Source of the DNA: Utricularia gibba
Taxonomy: Eukaryota; Streptophyta; Magnoliopsida; Lamiales; Lentibulariaceae
Direction of reading: 5' to 3'
Assembly: GCA_002189035.1 (NCBI GenBank)
Contig: NEEC01000019.1
Span: forward strand, 806,001-870,000
DNA length: 64,000 nucleotides
A program made the position numbers and the translations under genes. Under the pieces are notes generated by a model. That model was not told the origin of the DNA, made no database searches, and worked only from the letters and a program-made list of their open reading frames with translations. Below are positions 48,424 through 59,981 of the stretch, one piece after another (position 1 is the stretch's first letter; each line of letters begins with the position of its first letter).

Positions 48424-50375
48424 CCAACCAGAGTAAAAACTGCTACTTGTAGTCATCAGTTTTCCAACACAAACTACCCAAATGAAGTGATGATTTCTTC
48501 TAAATGCCCATCCTCCCGATCACTTTCTTCCACTAAGGTTACACATACCTCAATGGTACCTCCTGAGGTTCCACTTCAGACTCCATCTGTAGCCTCATTC
48601 ATTCTCACCACTTGGATGTTCCTATACATTTGGGTGCTTCCTTGGGTGGGTGGTGGTGGTGTTTCCTTTCTGTTGATTGAAAAAGAACAAGAACACACAT
48701 AATCAAGAAACTATAAATTCGGTAATCTGATATCTTAAAGGGTATTTGTAACCATTCGGTTGATCAATTTTATTATAAAAGAAGAGATCTTTGTACAGAA
48801 CAAAAACAACCTGATAGTATATAACCAAGATCAATTGATATCTAACCGTATTCCTAGTCTTAAGTAACACTAGGAAATTGATTTTGGTCATCCAAGATAA
48901 AGCAATAATTAATAAATTAAGCTTACTCTATCACTACATTAATTATTGAAATAATCCAACACATCCACTTTGGCAGATCTTACTGATGGGTTCCAAACCT
49001 TTGGTCTGCAAGATTGGCAGCTCAACGGCCCACCCCTGTCCTTCAGTAAAATTACGCTGCCTCGGCGTACTTCCTTCAGCATTATTGAACGGTGGGCTCT
49101 CTACCCACAACGATAATTGATCTCTCCCACTCGCTGCAACAACTACCTCAGCCGGCAAGGAGCCAGCGCACCCCGTAGCGAACCCGCTGCTGGATTGTGG
49201 CTCCTGTGTAGCCACGCCACGCTAATCGCCATCGAATTGAATATCACGATCAAGAAACCCTAGGCTCCAATGGATCTTTCTTTTTTAGTATTATTTTTTC
49301 AAAAACGTATGTCTAGCAATGAACCGAGTGTCTGCGTGGCACCAGATTATAACTCTCTCACTGCTTTTTATTTTTATTTCAAATAATAATCCATAATGCA
49401 GTGTAACTATTTGTAGGTTTAGTATTTAGAATTTAGAATTTATATTCATTATTGGGATAAAACGGACGTGTCAGATATATTTAATTTTTTTAATACCCAT
49501 AATCAAATACTGATTTTTACCCCAAATTTCATTTTTTACCGTGGTCTCAACCCTCGTCATGTACATCACCCATTATCATTTAGAAAAATGATTAATGTTA
49601 CATTCTCTCACAATTTTTCATTTAAGCAAAAATCTTTAATTAAGAATGATCAATTTTATCATATACTAAAATAGTATGAGTAGATAATGTTCGGATCATA
49701 AATCGATCAATTTTTGTTGCTTAAACTCAATGCATCTTCTTGTTTTTTTTAACCGAAACTCATATCAATACAAAAATCATCTTAACTATTCAAATCGTGC
49801 CACAAGTTAAATACTCTAATACCATATAAAAATTAAGAATCCGATGAGTATACATGATACTCAAGTACACAAAAAATATAAATTATATTTAAAAAAATTA
49901 GATGTGATCGATTAATAGTAATCTGTAATTTTTTTTACATATTTAATTATTTTACTTTTATTTTTTAATGTGATATTGTATGTTCTAATAATTATGTCGT
50001 CGTCCTATGCCACCCTGCACATGATCGTGACAGGCGGCACCGCGATGATCCGACCATGAAATTTAGGATAAGAATTAGGAATTAATTATATGGACCAAAT
50101 TGTCATTTTAAAAAAATCGTGGAGAATATTTTATCAAATTTATTATAAAATAATAAGAACGAATTTTTAAAAATCATTTATGCTATATTTTAAAATAGTG
50201 GAAATCGATTTTATTTTTCTGTGAAAAAACATTATTATCTTTGGAAATCTATCATATTATTTTATTAAATAGAAAGGGCTACTGATGTAAATATATGCAA
50301 TCTATTACAGGAGGGCATGCCCGTACTTGTCCCTATAACTGGCGTTAACGTCTTTATAACTTGTAACGCAGAAGC
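48424..50375. other. AT-rich spacer between NOL10 and the ARGOS-like gene
   Basis: The first 280 bases fit the NOL10 3' UTR. Most of the rest is AT-rich. One GC-richer island at about 48940-49260 holds a - strand ORF listed separately. About 49990-50060 is another short GC-richer patch without an ORF. The last few hundred bases should be the promoter and leader of the small gene at 50376. Confidence 0.5.
48943..49215 (-). CDS. Unrecognised small ORF (90 residues)
   Basis: The frame runs from ATG at 49215 to a stop at 48943 and reads MATQEPQSSSGFATGCAG at the start. It coincides with a GC-rich island in AT-rich spacer, which is why I list it. I recognise no domain, signal peptide or membrane segment. 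It could be a small gene, a first exon or remnant of a lost gene, or chance. No intron or partner exon is evident. Confidence 0.25.
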   Translation of the reverse strand: MATQEPQSSSGFATGCAGSLPAEVVVAASGRDQLSLWVESPPFNNAEGSTPRQRNFTEGQGWAVELPILQTKGLEPISKICQSGCVGLFQ

Positions 50376-50636
50376 ATGCTACGGACCACCGGACACAGGA
50401 GCACCACCGCCGTTCCCTGGGAGCCGCCGCACATGCCCGGAGACATCAGCCTCCGCTTGGCGGCGTTCCTGATGGCCTCCTTCACGCTTTCGCTCCTCTT
50501 CCTGCCGCTGCTCCTCCCCGAACTCCCGCCGCCGCCGCCGTTACTCCTCCTCCTGGTCCCCGTCGCTATCATGGCGGTGCTCCTTTATCTCGCCTTCGCG
50601 CCGCCGCACCTGACGAATGTCGTTGATAAGGTCTGA
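50376..50636 (+). CDS. ARGOS/OSR-type small organ-size protein
   Basis: This is a single-exon gene for an 86-residue protein. The hydrophobic C-terminal half carries the OSR domain of the ARGOS, ARGOS-LIKE and OSR1 proteins: two membrane helices around a proline turn (LPLLLPELPPPPPLLLLLVP, then AIMAVLLYLAFAP). These ER-membrane proteins promote organ growth and respond to auxin, brassinosteroid or ethylene; they dampen ethylene signalling. The short N-terminus (MLRTTGHRST) is not conserved, as usual. The length is at the short end of the family. The start is the only ATG upstream of the domain with room for the N-terminal part. The exact subfamily cannot be told. Confidence 0.8.
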   Translation: MLRTTGHRSTTAVPWEPPHMPGDISLRLAAFLMASFTLSLLFLPLLLPELPPPPPLLLLLVPVAIMAVLLYLAFAPPHLTNVVDKV

Positions 50637-51479
50637 TCGATGATGCGACCTCCGCCGATGCGATGATCCTCCCCTTTTGACCGTTATGCCGCCGGGTTCG
50701 CCGTTTTGAAGTTAGCCAGGTGCATTGTGTCATCTCATGTCTGTAAATGACCCACTTATCCCCCAGATGCGCTGTTTCTTCCTCCTGTTGTGTTAATTGG
50801 CTCCATGCCACACTTTTTTTTTCCTGAAATTAATAAAAATAAAGCACTAAAATCTTTTATGACGTCATTAAAACTGAATTTAAATACTTTCAAATAAAAA
50901 AAATACCAAAAAAATGTGTATCTAAATTAATGCCACATTATAGGCTAAAAAGGTGGGGTGCGTCGCAAATTCTTCGGGAATGTTCCTTTGGATGGCGGAA
51001 CAAGATTAGAACGGGAATTGGGAAAAAAATTTTAGTTGCGCTGGGGCCCACACGTTAGCAATGCAAAAACCGCTCACCAAAACCAGGGGCGCCGATGGAT
51101 TGTCGAGGGCCATCCAAATCGTGCCACGTGGTACATGTAACATGACGTGGCTTCTTGCCAGCCAGTAGTGTAATCCACTAAATCTTTTCCTTGTTTACCA
51201 AACGACGGCACCCCTTGTTGGGCGGATGTCATGGTCAGCTTTCTAAATTCATTGTAGATTTTGTTGAGGTCTTTTCGCTTTCATTTCTTGTATGGAGTCC
51301 GAATTGGGAATTCATTTCGAGATACCCGAATCTGAGTTGGGGTTTAGGGTTGCATTTGTCAATAAAGGAAACCCATTAAATGAACCCAAATGTGAATTGA
51401 TGTATGTTTTTAAAGTAATTAGTGTATAATTTAGTGATATTAGGGATGTGAAAAAATGGAAGTTAAGTCTTATACGAAA
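50637..51479. other. Spacer after the ARGOS-like gene
   Basis: The first 180 bases probably form the 3' UTR. A GTGCCACGTGGTAC palindromic G-box lies at about 51121-51134. The small ORF at 51191-51379 has no family resemblance. No other gene is seen. Confidence 0.4.
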
Positions 51480-53384
51480 TAACATTTTAATCGCATTTAT
51501 TAATAATTATAAATGAAAGTTAAATCTTATATGAAATAACATTTTATTCATATTTATTAATAATTATATTTTAGAATCAATTGCAACCAATAATTAAAAA
51601 ATAATGAAAAACTTAATATTTTTGGCATCAATTAGATGCAATAAGATTAAGAATTGAGAGGACATCATATTCTGATTCTATATATGGATTGCAAATAAAT
51701 CATTGATGGAGAAGGTTACAAATGACATGTGGGTGTAAAATACAATATACATAGTAGTGACTAGAGGTTGCATGGTAACATAATTTCGAAAATTGAACGA
51801 ACACTTATAATGGATTTTATCACTTCAAAAGAACACACGCAAGATAAATAATATTCACACAAAATGAAAAAATTTTAAGACAAAAATAAGTGTCATGTAT
51901 AACTCATAACAGTATGAGAAAAATGATATAAATGTCATATTTAAAGTATTAATCAGGAGAGATAGGTGTCCAAGAGGATTAAAATATATGATGATGAGTT
52001 AATAATATATTACTAATTACATAAAATATGAATCAACATATGCTAGCGTTTGCTATATTCGAAAAAATTATAGGATGTGATGGACAAAAATTTCATGAAG
52101 AATGTCGTAAAATGAAATTCTCGTATTAAATAAAATTTATATACCATAATTCATATGAAATATTGATCAAAGAAAAAGTAAAATGGGTTTTAATGACGAA
52201 CGCAAGAAGATGGTACCTGTAGTATATTAAGTTCAAGTTTAGTTTTAATTCACAATTGATACTAACAATAACATAACATTATAGATAAGAAATCACAAGT
52301 AACCATACAACAATCTCTTAATGTTAAAATTACCAAACTTAAATTTAGAATGAAATGAAGCAATCTGCTATGTTTAAGTTGAATATAATGAAGTGGAACC
52401 TTTTTCAAGCCATTTGAAAGAATGGTTGAGTGACAACTTGAGTACTTAATGGAATCAATAGGACATATGTGTATGATTATAGATTCTTATATTAAAAATT
52501 TTATCGAAAATTAAAAGAGTTATACATATTATTTCGCATGTCTCATTTTGGACAATTTGAAATCAAAACAAACTACAAACATTTCAAACAAATCGTATGT
52601 ACATTAATAAAGGTACTGGAAAAAATACACTTGCATCAATTGATAAGTATTTAATGGTTTTAACTAGTACAATTAGGTAACTAATGCATTGAATGTTTTG
52701 AAAAATTAATTAAAAGGAATTAAATAAATTTTTATAAGGTAGAAGCGATTCTTGAAATAATAATTAATTCTCTTATGAAAAAAGCAGTTTATGATACCTT
52801 GCTTGTCTAAACATTACGATTCTAATTAGAGGGGCAGATTTTGCATGTCAATATAGGGGGAACAAAATTAATTTCAAATGTTAAAAGTTCAATTTAGTAA
52901 AAGAGAAAAAAATGATAAAAACCAATTATATAAAAATCAAATTTTAATATTTTTTAAAAAACATAATATTAGTGATATATTTTTTTTAAATAAAGTAGAC
53001 GAAGTTCACTTCAAGCATTCAATTAATTCTGTTTTACATTCTATTCTTTTAAAAAAAATGTATCATATAAAATTAATAGTGTTCTTCTATCTAAACACAT
53101 TATTTCCCTTATTCGTAAACAATATGAGATATTACAATTAGACACTTGGCTCTAATACTAAATCTGATATTTTTTAATCAAGTTTACAATATGATACTTT
53201 AAGAGATTATTTTATAGGGAATAAACATAATGGTATCAACATGTTCTTATTAGTGACTCATTAGAACAAATATTTTGAATTTTCCGACCGAAATGCAAGA
53301 AGAGATTTGCCAATAATTCCAAAGAGTCATTAAATGTGAATGTCGGAATCCAATCCCTTATTAGAGATGCGCCCGTCGGATGGT

Positions 53385-53833
53385 TCAGGCAGCAATAGCA
53401 GCGGCAGCAATCTTCATCCCCGACGCGCAATGTCCCGGAAAGGTACAGATAAAGAAGTTGGGTCCTTTGGCAAGCGTTATGCGATCGTTCCCGCTGAAGT
53501 AAACTCTGGATCCCGGCGTCGCACTGCAACTGGAGTAGCCACGCTCGTCCACCGCCACCACGTTGTGGAATAATGGACTGTACTTGAAAACTGCCGCAAA
53601 AACAAAAAGCAGTCCAGTGGTTTAAGGAACAGAAGAACTTATTTGTCGTGTTGTTTACCGAGAGTGTCGCCGGCCCTGAACAGCTTCCCGTACGTCCAGT
53701 CGGTGACGTTGTAAGTCCACCCGGCATTGCCTCCGACCACATACGTGGCGGCTTCCGTCACGCCGGAATGGAGGAGCAAGGCCATCGCGACGGCCAGGGA
53801 CACCAACGATGCACTGTGCTGCCTCTGGGCCAT
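53385..53833 (-). CDS. Plantacyanin (basic blue copper protein)
   Basis: This is a secreted type-1 copper protein of the phytocyanin family; plantacyanin and chemocyanin act in pollen-pistil interaction and wall redox events. Two exons (53833-53659 and 53590-53385) sum to 381 nt, or 126 residues, the normal size. There is a signal peptide (MAQRQHSASLVSLAVAMALL ending TEA), then ATYVVGGNAGWTYN, FRAGDTL, FKYSPLFHNVVAVDERGYSSC and FFICTFPGHCASGMKI. All four copper ligands are visible: His in FHNVV, Cys in FFIC, His in PGHC and Met in GMK. It has no GPI tail. The start at 53833 is preferred to the upstream in-frame ATG (53863) because a TATA box lies only 8 bases beyond the latter. Confidence 0.92.
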
Positions 53834-53870
53834 TTTTTCTTGCAGTGCAACAGCCGCCTCCACACTCTCA

Positions 53871-53877
53871 ATTTATA
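53871..53877 (-). promoter_or_regulatory. TATA box of the plantacyanin gene
   Basis: On the - strand the sequence reads TATAAAT, in the context CTCTATAAAT, which is shared with the TATA box of the gene at the window end. It lies about 40 bases before the chosen ATG, so the 5' UTR would be very short. Confidence 0.6.
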
Positions 53878-54590
53878 GAGAAACCGCTTCAATGCCTTGG
53901 GACAGATTTTTCTTTCGGATGACTTAGGACAGATATTTTGTACTTTTGCAACCATCATGGACTAAAATATAATAATAATAATTGGTAAGTTCAAGATCCT
54001 AGAATGAAAATGGATAAATAAAATGAATTGTTGTTATATAATTTTAAAAAGAGATTGCATCATGAGTAATATATTTTATTGCAAACTGAGAAATTACTTG
54101 TAATAATATACATGACAGTTCAGACAAGATTTGATCTTTAATTTCTGAAATCTTTAGAAATAAAAAATTAAGGAATTTGAAGAAATGAATTGAAATAAAC
54201 AAGAAATAAGGACATTATTAGAAAAAAATTTCTAAAATTATAATGAAAAACTAAAATAAGCAAAATGGTTCATTTTCCATTTATGTCTTATCTTTTAGGA
54301 TGAAAATTTTAATTTACATTTTGAAAAATGAAAACTAAATATATTCTTAAAAATTATTCATTTCAATGTTCTTTGTCTATGAAAATTCTCAAAAAAAAAT
54401 AGCTATTTGGATTATTGCATGAAATTAATTGTATTAGAACCAAAGGCAAGTGCGACAAAATGGCAATGAATGCCATTATTACGCTAATTTAATTTGTGTA
54501 ATAAATATTTGAAAAAATGAATTAAAGACATTTGGCTTATTATGGCTCCAAACACCATAAACAATTAATTAAATCTACATTTGAATTTTG

Positions 54591-57400
54591 ATATGTTAAT
54601 ATCATATGAAGTAACCTATTTATTCACATTTATTAACAATTATATTTTACAATCAGTTGAAACCAATAATTAAAGATTAACGAAAAAATTATTAATTTTG
54701 ACACAAATTAGATGCTATAAGATTAGGAATTGAGAGGACATCATATTCCGATTCTATATATGGATTGCAAATAAATCATTGATGGAGAAGGTTACAAATG
54801 ACATGTGGGTGTAAAATACAATATACATAGTAGTGACTAGAGGTTGCATGGTAACATAATTTCGAAAATCGAATGAGCATTTACAATGGATTGTTATCAC
54901 TTCAAAAGAACATACGCAAGATAAATAATATTCACACAAAATGAAAAATTTTTAAGACAAAAATAAGTGTCATGTATAGATCTATAAATCACGGAAGTAC
55001 AAGAATATGATATATAATGATGAATCAATCATATACTACTAATTACATAAAATATGAACCAACAAGACATGTTACCTTTTGCCATGTTCAAAAAATGTAT
55101 GAGATGTGATGGACAAAAATTACATGAAAAGTGTTGTAAAACAAAATTCTCGTACTAAATAAAATTTATATACTATAATTCATATGAAATACACATCAAA
55201 TTAAAATGTAAAATGAGTTTTATGGATGAACACAAGAAGATTATTCATTGTAAACTGTAAAGTTTATGCATGTATGAGGTCAAATTCAACTTTAATTCAA
55301 AGCTAATACTAATAGTAATATAATAACATAGATACCAAATTTGGATGCCTTATAGATTTCAGAAGTGGTGATTGCTTAGCTTTTGTTCTTTAAATTTTAA
55401 AATATTTTATATATTATTTTCGATGTTTAATCTTCCTGTTTTTCATAAAACACCTTAAACTTAGATCTATTAAGGTAAATAGGATTAGTTCTATTTGGAA
55501 CAATTCATCTTTATCCAATAAAATCAATATATGAACTCTTATCCCAAACATTTGATATAACTTTAAGGGGTCATAGAGATTATAGAGAGTATATATTACA
55601 TATATACAATTGTTTGATTAATTAGTATACGTATACAAATTTTGAATAACTATATCATTGATTTACTCATTTTTTGAGTATATGAATAATATATACAAAT
55701 GGAGAGGGGGGGGGGGGAGGGGGAGACTTAGTTATATATATACCATTGATATACTCAAACTTCTATTCTGACATATTAAACATTATTGATAATTGAGTAT
55801 ATACGTGTTCAATTATATTCTGTTTAAACATATTAATACTTTGCTATCAAACGACCCATAAATGGAGTATCTTACATAAAAAAAGAGTCGTCTCTAATCC
55901 TAAAACTCATATTTTTAAATAAAGTTTATAATAGGATACCTTAAGAGCTTATTTTCTAGGAAACAAACATATTGGTATCATATTAATGACTCATTAGAGC
56001 AAATATTTTTCATTTTCCGACCGAAATGCAAAATGAGAATTTTCAATTAATTCCAAGGAGTCATTAAATGTGATTGTCGAAATCCAATCCCTTGTAACAC
56101 GAATCCAGCAACACCAGCAATGGGGAACAAGAAACCTCCTGCCTGAACTTATTAGAGATGCGCGGGTTGGATGGGTCAGGGAGCCATAGCCGGGGCTTCA
56201 AGCTTCATCCCCGACGCGCACTGTCCCGGAAAGCTACAGATGAAGAAATTGGGTCCTCTGGTCAGCTTTACGTGATCGCTCCCGTTGAAGTAAACTTTGG
56301 ATCCCGACGGCACAGTGCAAGTGACGTAGCCATGCAAGTCCACCTCCACCACGTTGTGGAGTGATGGATCGTAGTTGAAAACTGCCGCAAAAAAAAAAAA
56401 AAAAAAAGCAGTCCAGTGGTTAAACAACAGAAGCGATAACCCTGTCTCTATCTAGTTTTGGCCATTGTCGTGTTGTTTACCGAGAGTGTCGCCGGCCCTG
56501 AATATCTTCTGATTCGACCAGTCGGAGAGGTTGTAAGTCCACCCGGCATTGTCTCCGACCACATACGTGGCGGCTTCCGTCACGCCGGAATGGAGGAGTA
56601 AGGCCATCACGACGGCTCTTTTGTAAATTGACTAATTACTTTGAAATAATATATAAATGCAGTTCACACAAAAATTTGAATTTTTATTATATGAAACTTT
56701 AGAAATGAAAAATTAGAGAAAGAATTTGAAGAAAAATAGATAATAAAAAATGATATTATTGGAAAAAATTTGATAGCATAAGAATGAAAAATCAAAATGA
56801 GCAAAATAATTCAATTTACATTCAGGTGTTATTTTGAAAAAATAATATTCAAAATGTATGCAGAACCTAATTTCATTGTACATAGTATATTTCAATGCCC
56901 TTTTCTATTAAAATTTTTTTAAAAATACATATTTGGGTTATTACATCAAAATTAGTAACACATATAATGTTTTTTATTGGCCCTTCAAATAATAATAAAA
57001 ATAAAAAAATGTTTTTGTTCCTCAAATTTGATGATAAAAAATAAACACAAATTGAAATGAAATTTCTAAAAACCACATTGCGCTTACATCCAGTTTTTTC
57101 GGGTCATTTAGAAAAGTGACAATCAAACCTTTGTCTCTTAAATACTAAGAACAAATTTTTACACATATGATAGACCATTTTTTTCACACACTCAAAAAAT
57201 AGTAGTCACTTTTATAATACATCCTAGGTCGTCCACTCAATTACAAAAAACAAAAAAGTGGGACAAAATGGTATGGATGCATGGATTACCCTAATTTCAT
57301 TTGTGTAATAAATATTTCAAAAAAAAATAAAACCATTTGGCTTATTATAGCTCCAATGTTTGCAATTCTAAATATGCATATGTTAAAAACTATATCTATT
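54591..57400. repeat. Segmental tandem duplication, unit B (contains the damaged phytocyanin)
   Basis: This is the second copy of the unit described at 51480-54590, in the same orientation. A G12 tract at 55706-55717 is in unit B only. Unit B lacks about 250 bases that in unit A cover the 5' end of the plantacyanin, its TATA box and the flanking promoter. It has an extra stretch of about 55 bases at about 56095-56150, just beyond the stop codon. Confidence 0.7.
56176..56607 (-). pseudogene. 5'-truncated phytocyanin copy with a lost copper ligand
   Basis: This is the tandem copy of the plantacyanin at 53385. Exon 2 (56381-56176) is open and complete, and exon 1 is open from 56607 to 56481. 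The start codon and first half of the signal peptide are missing: homology stops within AVAMALLLHS, and the next matching sequence is from well upstream, so promoter and start were deleted. The first available ATG (56607) would give MALLLHSGVTEA, a very short signal. The copper-site motif reads FPGQC instead of FPGHC: one T-to-G change turns the His codon into Gln. His in LHNVV, Cys in FFIC and Met in GMK remain. It is probably a young pseudogene; residual expression from the short start cannot be excluded. Confidence 0.75.
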
Positions 57401-57856
57401 TGTGAATATATTCTTTAATTTTTAAATACATGTGTATAATCATTTCAATTATATTTATCGAAACTCTTCTTCAACGTAAACATTCTTAATCAAGTAAATA
57501 TAATTTTAAAAAATGGCGTAAAACCTATATATTTTTAATTTTAACCATACAGTATATGTTTATCCAAACATAAATATTTCGTATAGAGTACATGTATTCT
57601 TCATGTATTGTAGTATACTTGTATCTATCCCTTCGATTCAGGTATGTAAAAAAATGACTATAATTCCCGGTCAGAGATGAATAAGCATCATAAAAATTGT
57701 TCTAAAAAGGCAATGCAATTTGCAAGTAAGAAAAATATGGAAGGAAAAAGGAAATAATTTGACCTGCAATGCACTAAGAAGAAGGAGAAGTATTTAATTA
57801 GGGTTTTGCGTTTGGCACCTATAAATTGGGCTTCTGAGTTGGTAGTTGTAGTTAAG
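57401..57856. other. AT-rich spacer
   Basis: AT-rich sequence between duplication unit B and the next phytocyanin remnant. Nothing recognisable is present. Confidence 0.5.
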
Positions 57857-58258
57857 ATGGGCGTGATCGCGTTTGTTCTCGACTCCGGCGTGGCCCACTC
57901 CGCCGCCTACGTCGGAGGAGACAATGCTGTTCGGTGCAGGGGGCGAGCCGGTCAAGGAAGGCGACATTCTAGCTATGATACGATTTTCTTCTGAAAGCTG
58001 AGGGGGCCGAGACTCCTACTGTCCCCCTTTGGACTCCGCCATGGAACGCAAAACTCCATGATGGTAGCGACGTGTATAAACCTCGTTGGCCACAACCTGC
58101 CCGCGGCGGACCTGCTCGGCCACTCCAGCTGCACCCTGACGCTCGGTTTCCCGGTTTCCCAGTGGAGTAAACTCGTCAAGGGGTAGAAGTTCTTCATCTG
58201 CGGTGTTCCGGAGGATTGCGCGCATTGGATGAAGAAGACTGCGCTTAGTGCAGTGTAA
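57857..58258 (+). pseudogene. Phytocyanin pseudogene, opposite orientation
   Basis: On the + strand, MGVIAFVLDSGVAHSAAYVG at 57857 matches the end of a phytocyanin signal peptide and the domain start. Most of the following domain is lost or out of frame, with VKEGDIL (like FRAGDTL) in another frame. The second part reads VGHNLPAADLLGHSSC, then KFFICGVPEDCAHWMKK and a TAA at 58256. There is an in-frame TAG at 58184-58186. The His of PGHC is replaced (VPEDC). The second-exon part is nearer to uclacyanin-like phytocyanins than to its neighbours. It is clearly dead. Confidence 0.75.
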
Positions 58259-58734
58259 TAACTATACAGAGATAACCATTGAGTGGTGTTGAGACTTGCA
58301 ATAGCGTGGTGGCGGTGAACTTGTATAAAATCCCACTGCGGATTTTTTTCGCTAAGTTTCAATTGTAGTCAATAATGCAATAAATATGAGATGATTTAAG
58401 TTCTGTTTATTTAAGTGATTTTGTTGGAACAAAAACTATTTTAAAAACTAATATAAATTCTTATGAAACGTTAAAATTTCATTTTATTGAAGTGACCTAA
58501 CATAAAATAATGAAGCGTTAAATATCCGATAGAAATAATGTGAGATAAAAAAAGTATTTTTGAATTAAAAATATTGAAATGCTTCAAAATATCATAAAAA
58601 CGGGTATGAACCTACTTCAAAAAAAAAAACATTGAAACGCTTCTACTTAAAAAAAAGGAAAAATTATTTATATTTTCAATGAAATTCACTTCAAGTATAC
58701 TTAATTTGAAGTAGAACCTTAAATAAACAAACCT
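58259..58734. other. AT-rich spacer
   Basis: AT-rich spacer between the phytocyanin pseudogene and the MITE. No gene is seen. Confidence 0.5.
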
Positions 58735-58737
58735 TTA

Positions 58738-59702
58738 GGGCGCGTTTGGTTGCTGAGTTTGGTCTAAACCCAGGTTTCGTTTATTTGTGTTTAGATAACC
58801 AGATTTCATGGATTTAAAGGTTGTAATACGTGTTTGGTTGATGATTTTAAATTATTTGGGTTTAAGATAAATACATGTTTGTTACGTGGATTTAAAATTG
58901 AGTTTTTGATGATTTTCATATGAAATTACCAATATACCCTTTAGTTAATTAAAATAAATTATCATATATTTTATTTTTCTATATCATTTTATAAGTTCAA
59001 TCGAACACCGCATAACATAAATTACAGTGCTTAGTTGAAACTTTATTTTATAACAAGCACTGAGTAATAATAAACACGGTGCTCGTCTTCAAAACGAAAA
59101 TTCACATTTTACAGCAAGCACCGGATAATAATAGACGCAGTGCTCGTCTTCAAAACGAAAACTCACATTTAGCACAAAAAATGAAAACCCAGAATATTAG
59201 ACATGCTGGTATTATTTTCATCTTTATCTTTTTCTTTGTCTTCATCTTTTTCTTCTTTATTTTCTTATTCTTCTTCTTCTTTCTCTTCTTCTTCTTCTTT
59301 TCTTCTTATTCTTCCTTTTCTTCTTCTTCCTTTTCTTCTTCTTCTTCAATAGATTTGAACAGATATGAACAAATTTGTTACAAATCTAAATAAATATGCT
59401 ATAGATCTGTAGGAATTTTAACTTTTTAAAAAAATTGGTAAATAGATCTGTGCATCTGGTTTCTGGTAAATCTGCATTCAAATGTGGTTCACGTGAAGGT
59501 AAAAATGGAAGCGCCGGCTGGGTTTAGCTAAATCGACCCCCCCCCCCCTTGGGTTTAGCTAAACCCAGCTCCACGGATTCCCGCCTGGTTTATGGTTAAT
59601 AGATAGAGTTTATTTTTACTCACCTGAAATCTACGAACCAAACGTGAGTTTATGTCTAAACCCACGCCGCAATTCACCTAAACCCAACTACCAAACGCGC
59701 TC
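58738..59702. mobile_element. Tourist-like (PIF/Harbinger) MITE, 965 bp
   Basis: The left end GGGCGCGTTTGGTTG and the right end, read on the other strand, GAGCGCGTTTGGTAG form an inverted terminal repeat that continues imperfectly inwards. Both ends are flanked by TTA (58735-58737 and 59703-59705), the target duplication typical of PIF/Harbinger elements. The interior has no transposase, a TTC-rich tract (about 59220-59345), a C12 run (59537-59548) and a roughly 60-bp tandem repeat. The family is inferred from TIR style and TSD. Confidence 0.75.
59054..59173 (+). repeat. Roughly 60-bp tandem repeat inside the MITE
   Basis: CAAGCAC followed by GTGCTCGTCTTCAAAACGAA and TCACATTT occurs twice in tandem, with a weaker third copy just before. 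Confidence 0.75.
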
Positions 59703-59981
59703 TTACTATACTTTTGTTCAACCATCAGCAAAAAAAAATCAAGGATATAGATCATTCTAAAAACGAAAAAATCAGAATAATTTTAATTGTAACTATTAGA
59801 ACAAATAATGGAAATTAAATTAAAATGTTTAAATATATAAGAAATTATATATTGATAGTAAGTGATTTAATTTAATCTTTTTTAATATAATTCATATTTT
59901 TTGTGTATAAGTTTTATATATAATCCTTCAACCTATTGAATACTTAATTTCAACAATATTCAATAAAATAGAATTAAACGC

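Larger units (their letters stand above)
51480..54590. repeat. Segmental tandem duplication, unit A (contains the intact plantacyanin)
   Basis: This unit is repeated head-to-tail in the next about 2.8 kb. The best-preserved block, starting GACATCATATTCTGATTC at 51661 and running about 240 bases, matches 54737 onward with few differences. Further matching blocks surround the phytocyanin exons and the downstream flank (about 54440-54560 against 57250-57360). The offset between copies falls from about 3076 to about 2734-2791 bases along the unit, so indels of several hundred bases have built up. Confidence 0.75.

Noticed and set aside
52878-53141. 87-residue AT-rich ORF
   Set aside because: Lys/Ile/Phe-rich composition is what AT-rich spacer gives by chance; it has no domain and no matching partner exon.
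59079-59393. 104-residue ORF with long Phe/Ser runs
   Set aside because: It is the translation of the TTC-rich microsatellite inside the MITE.
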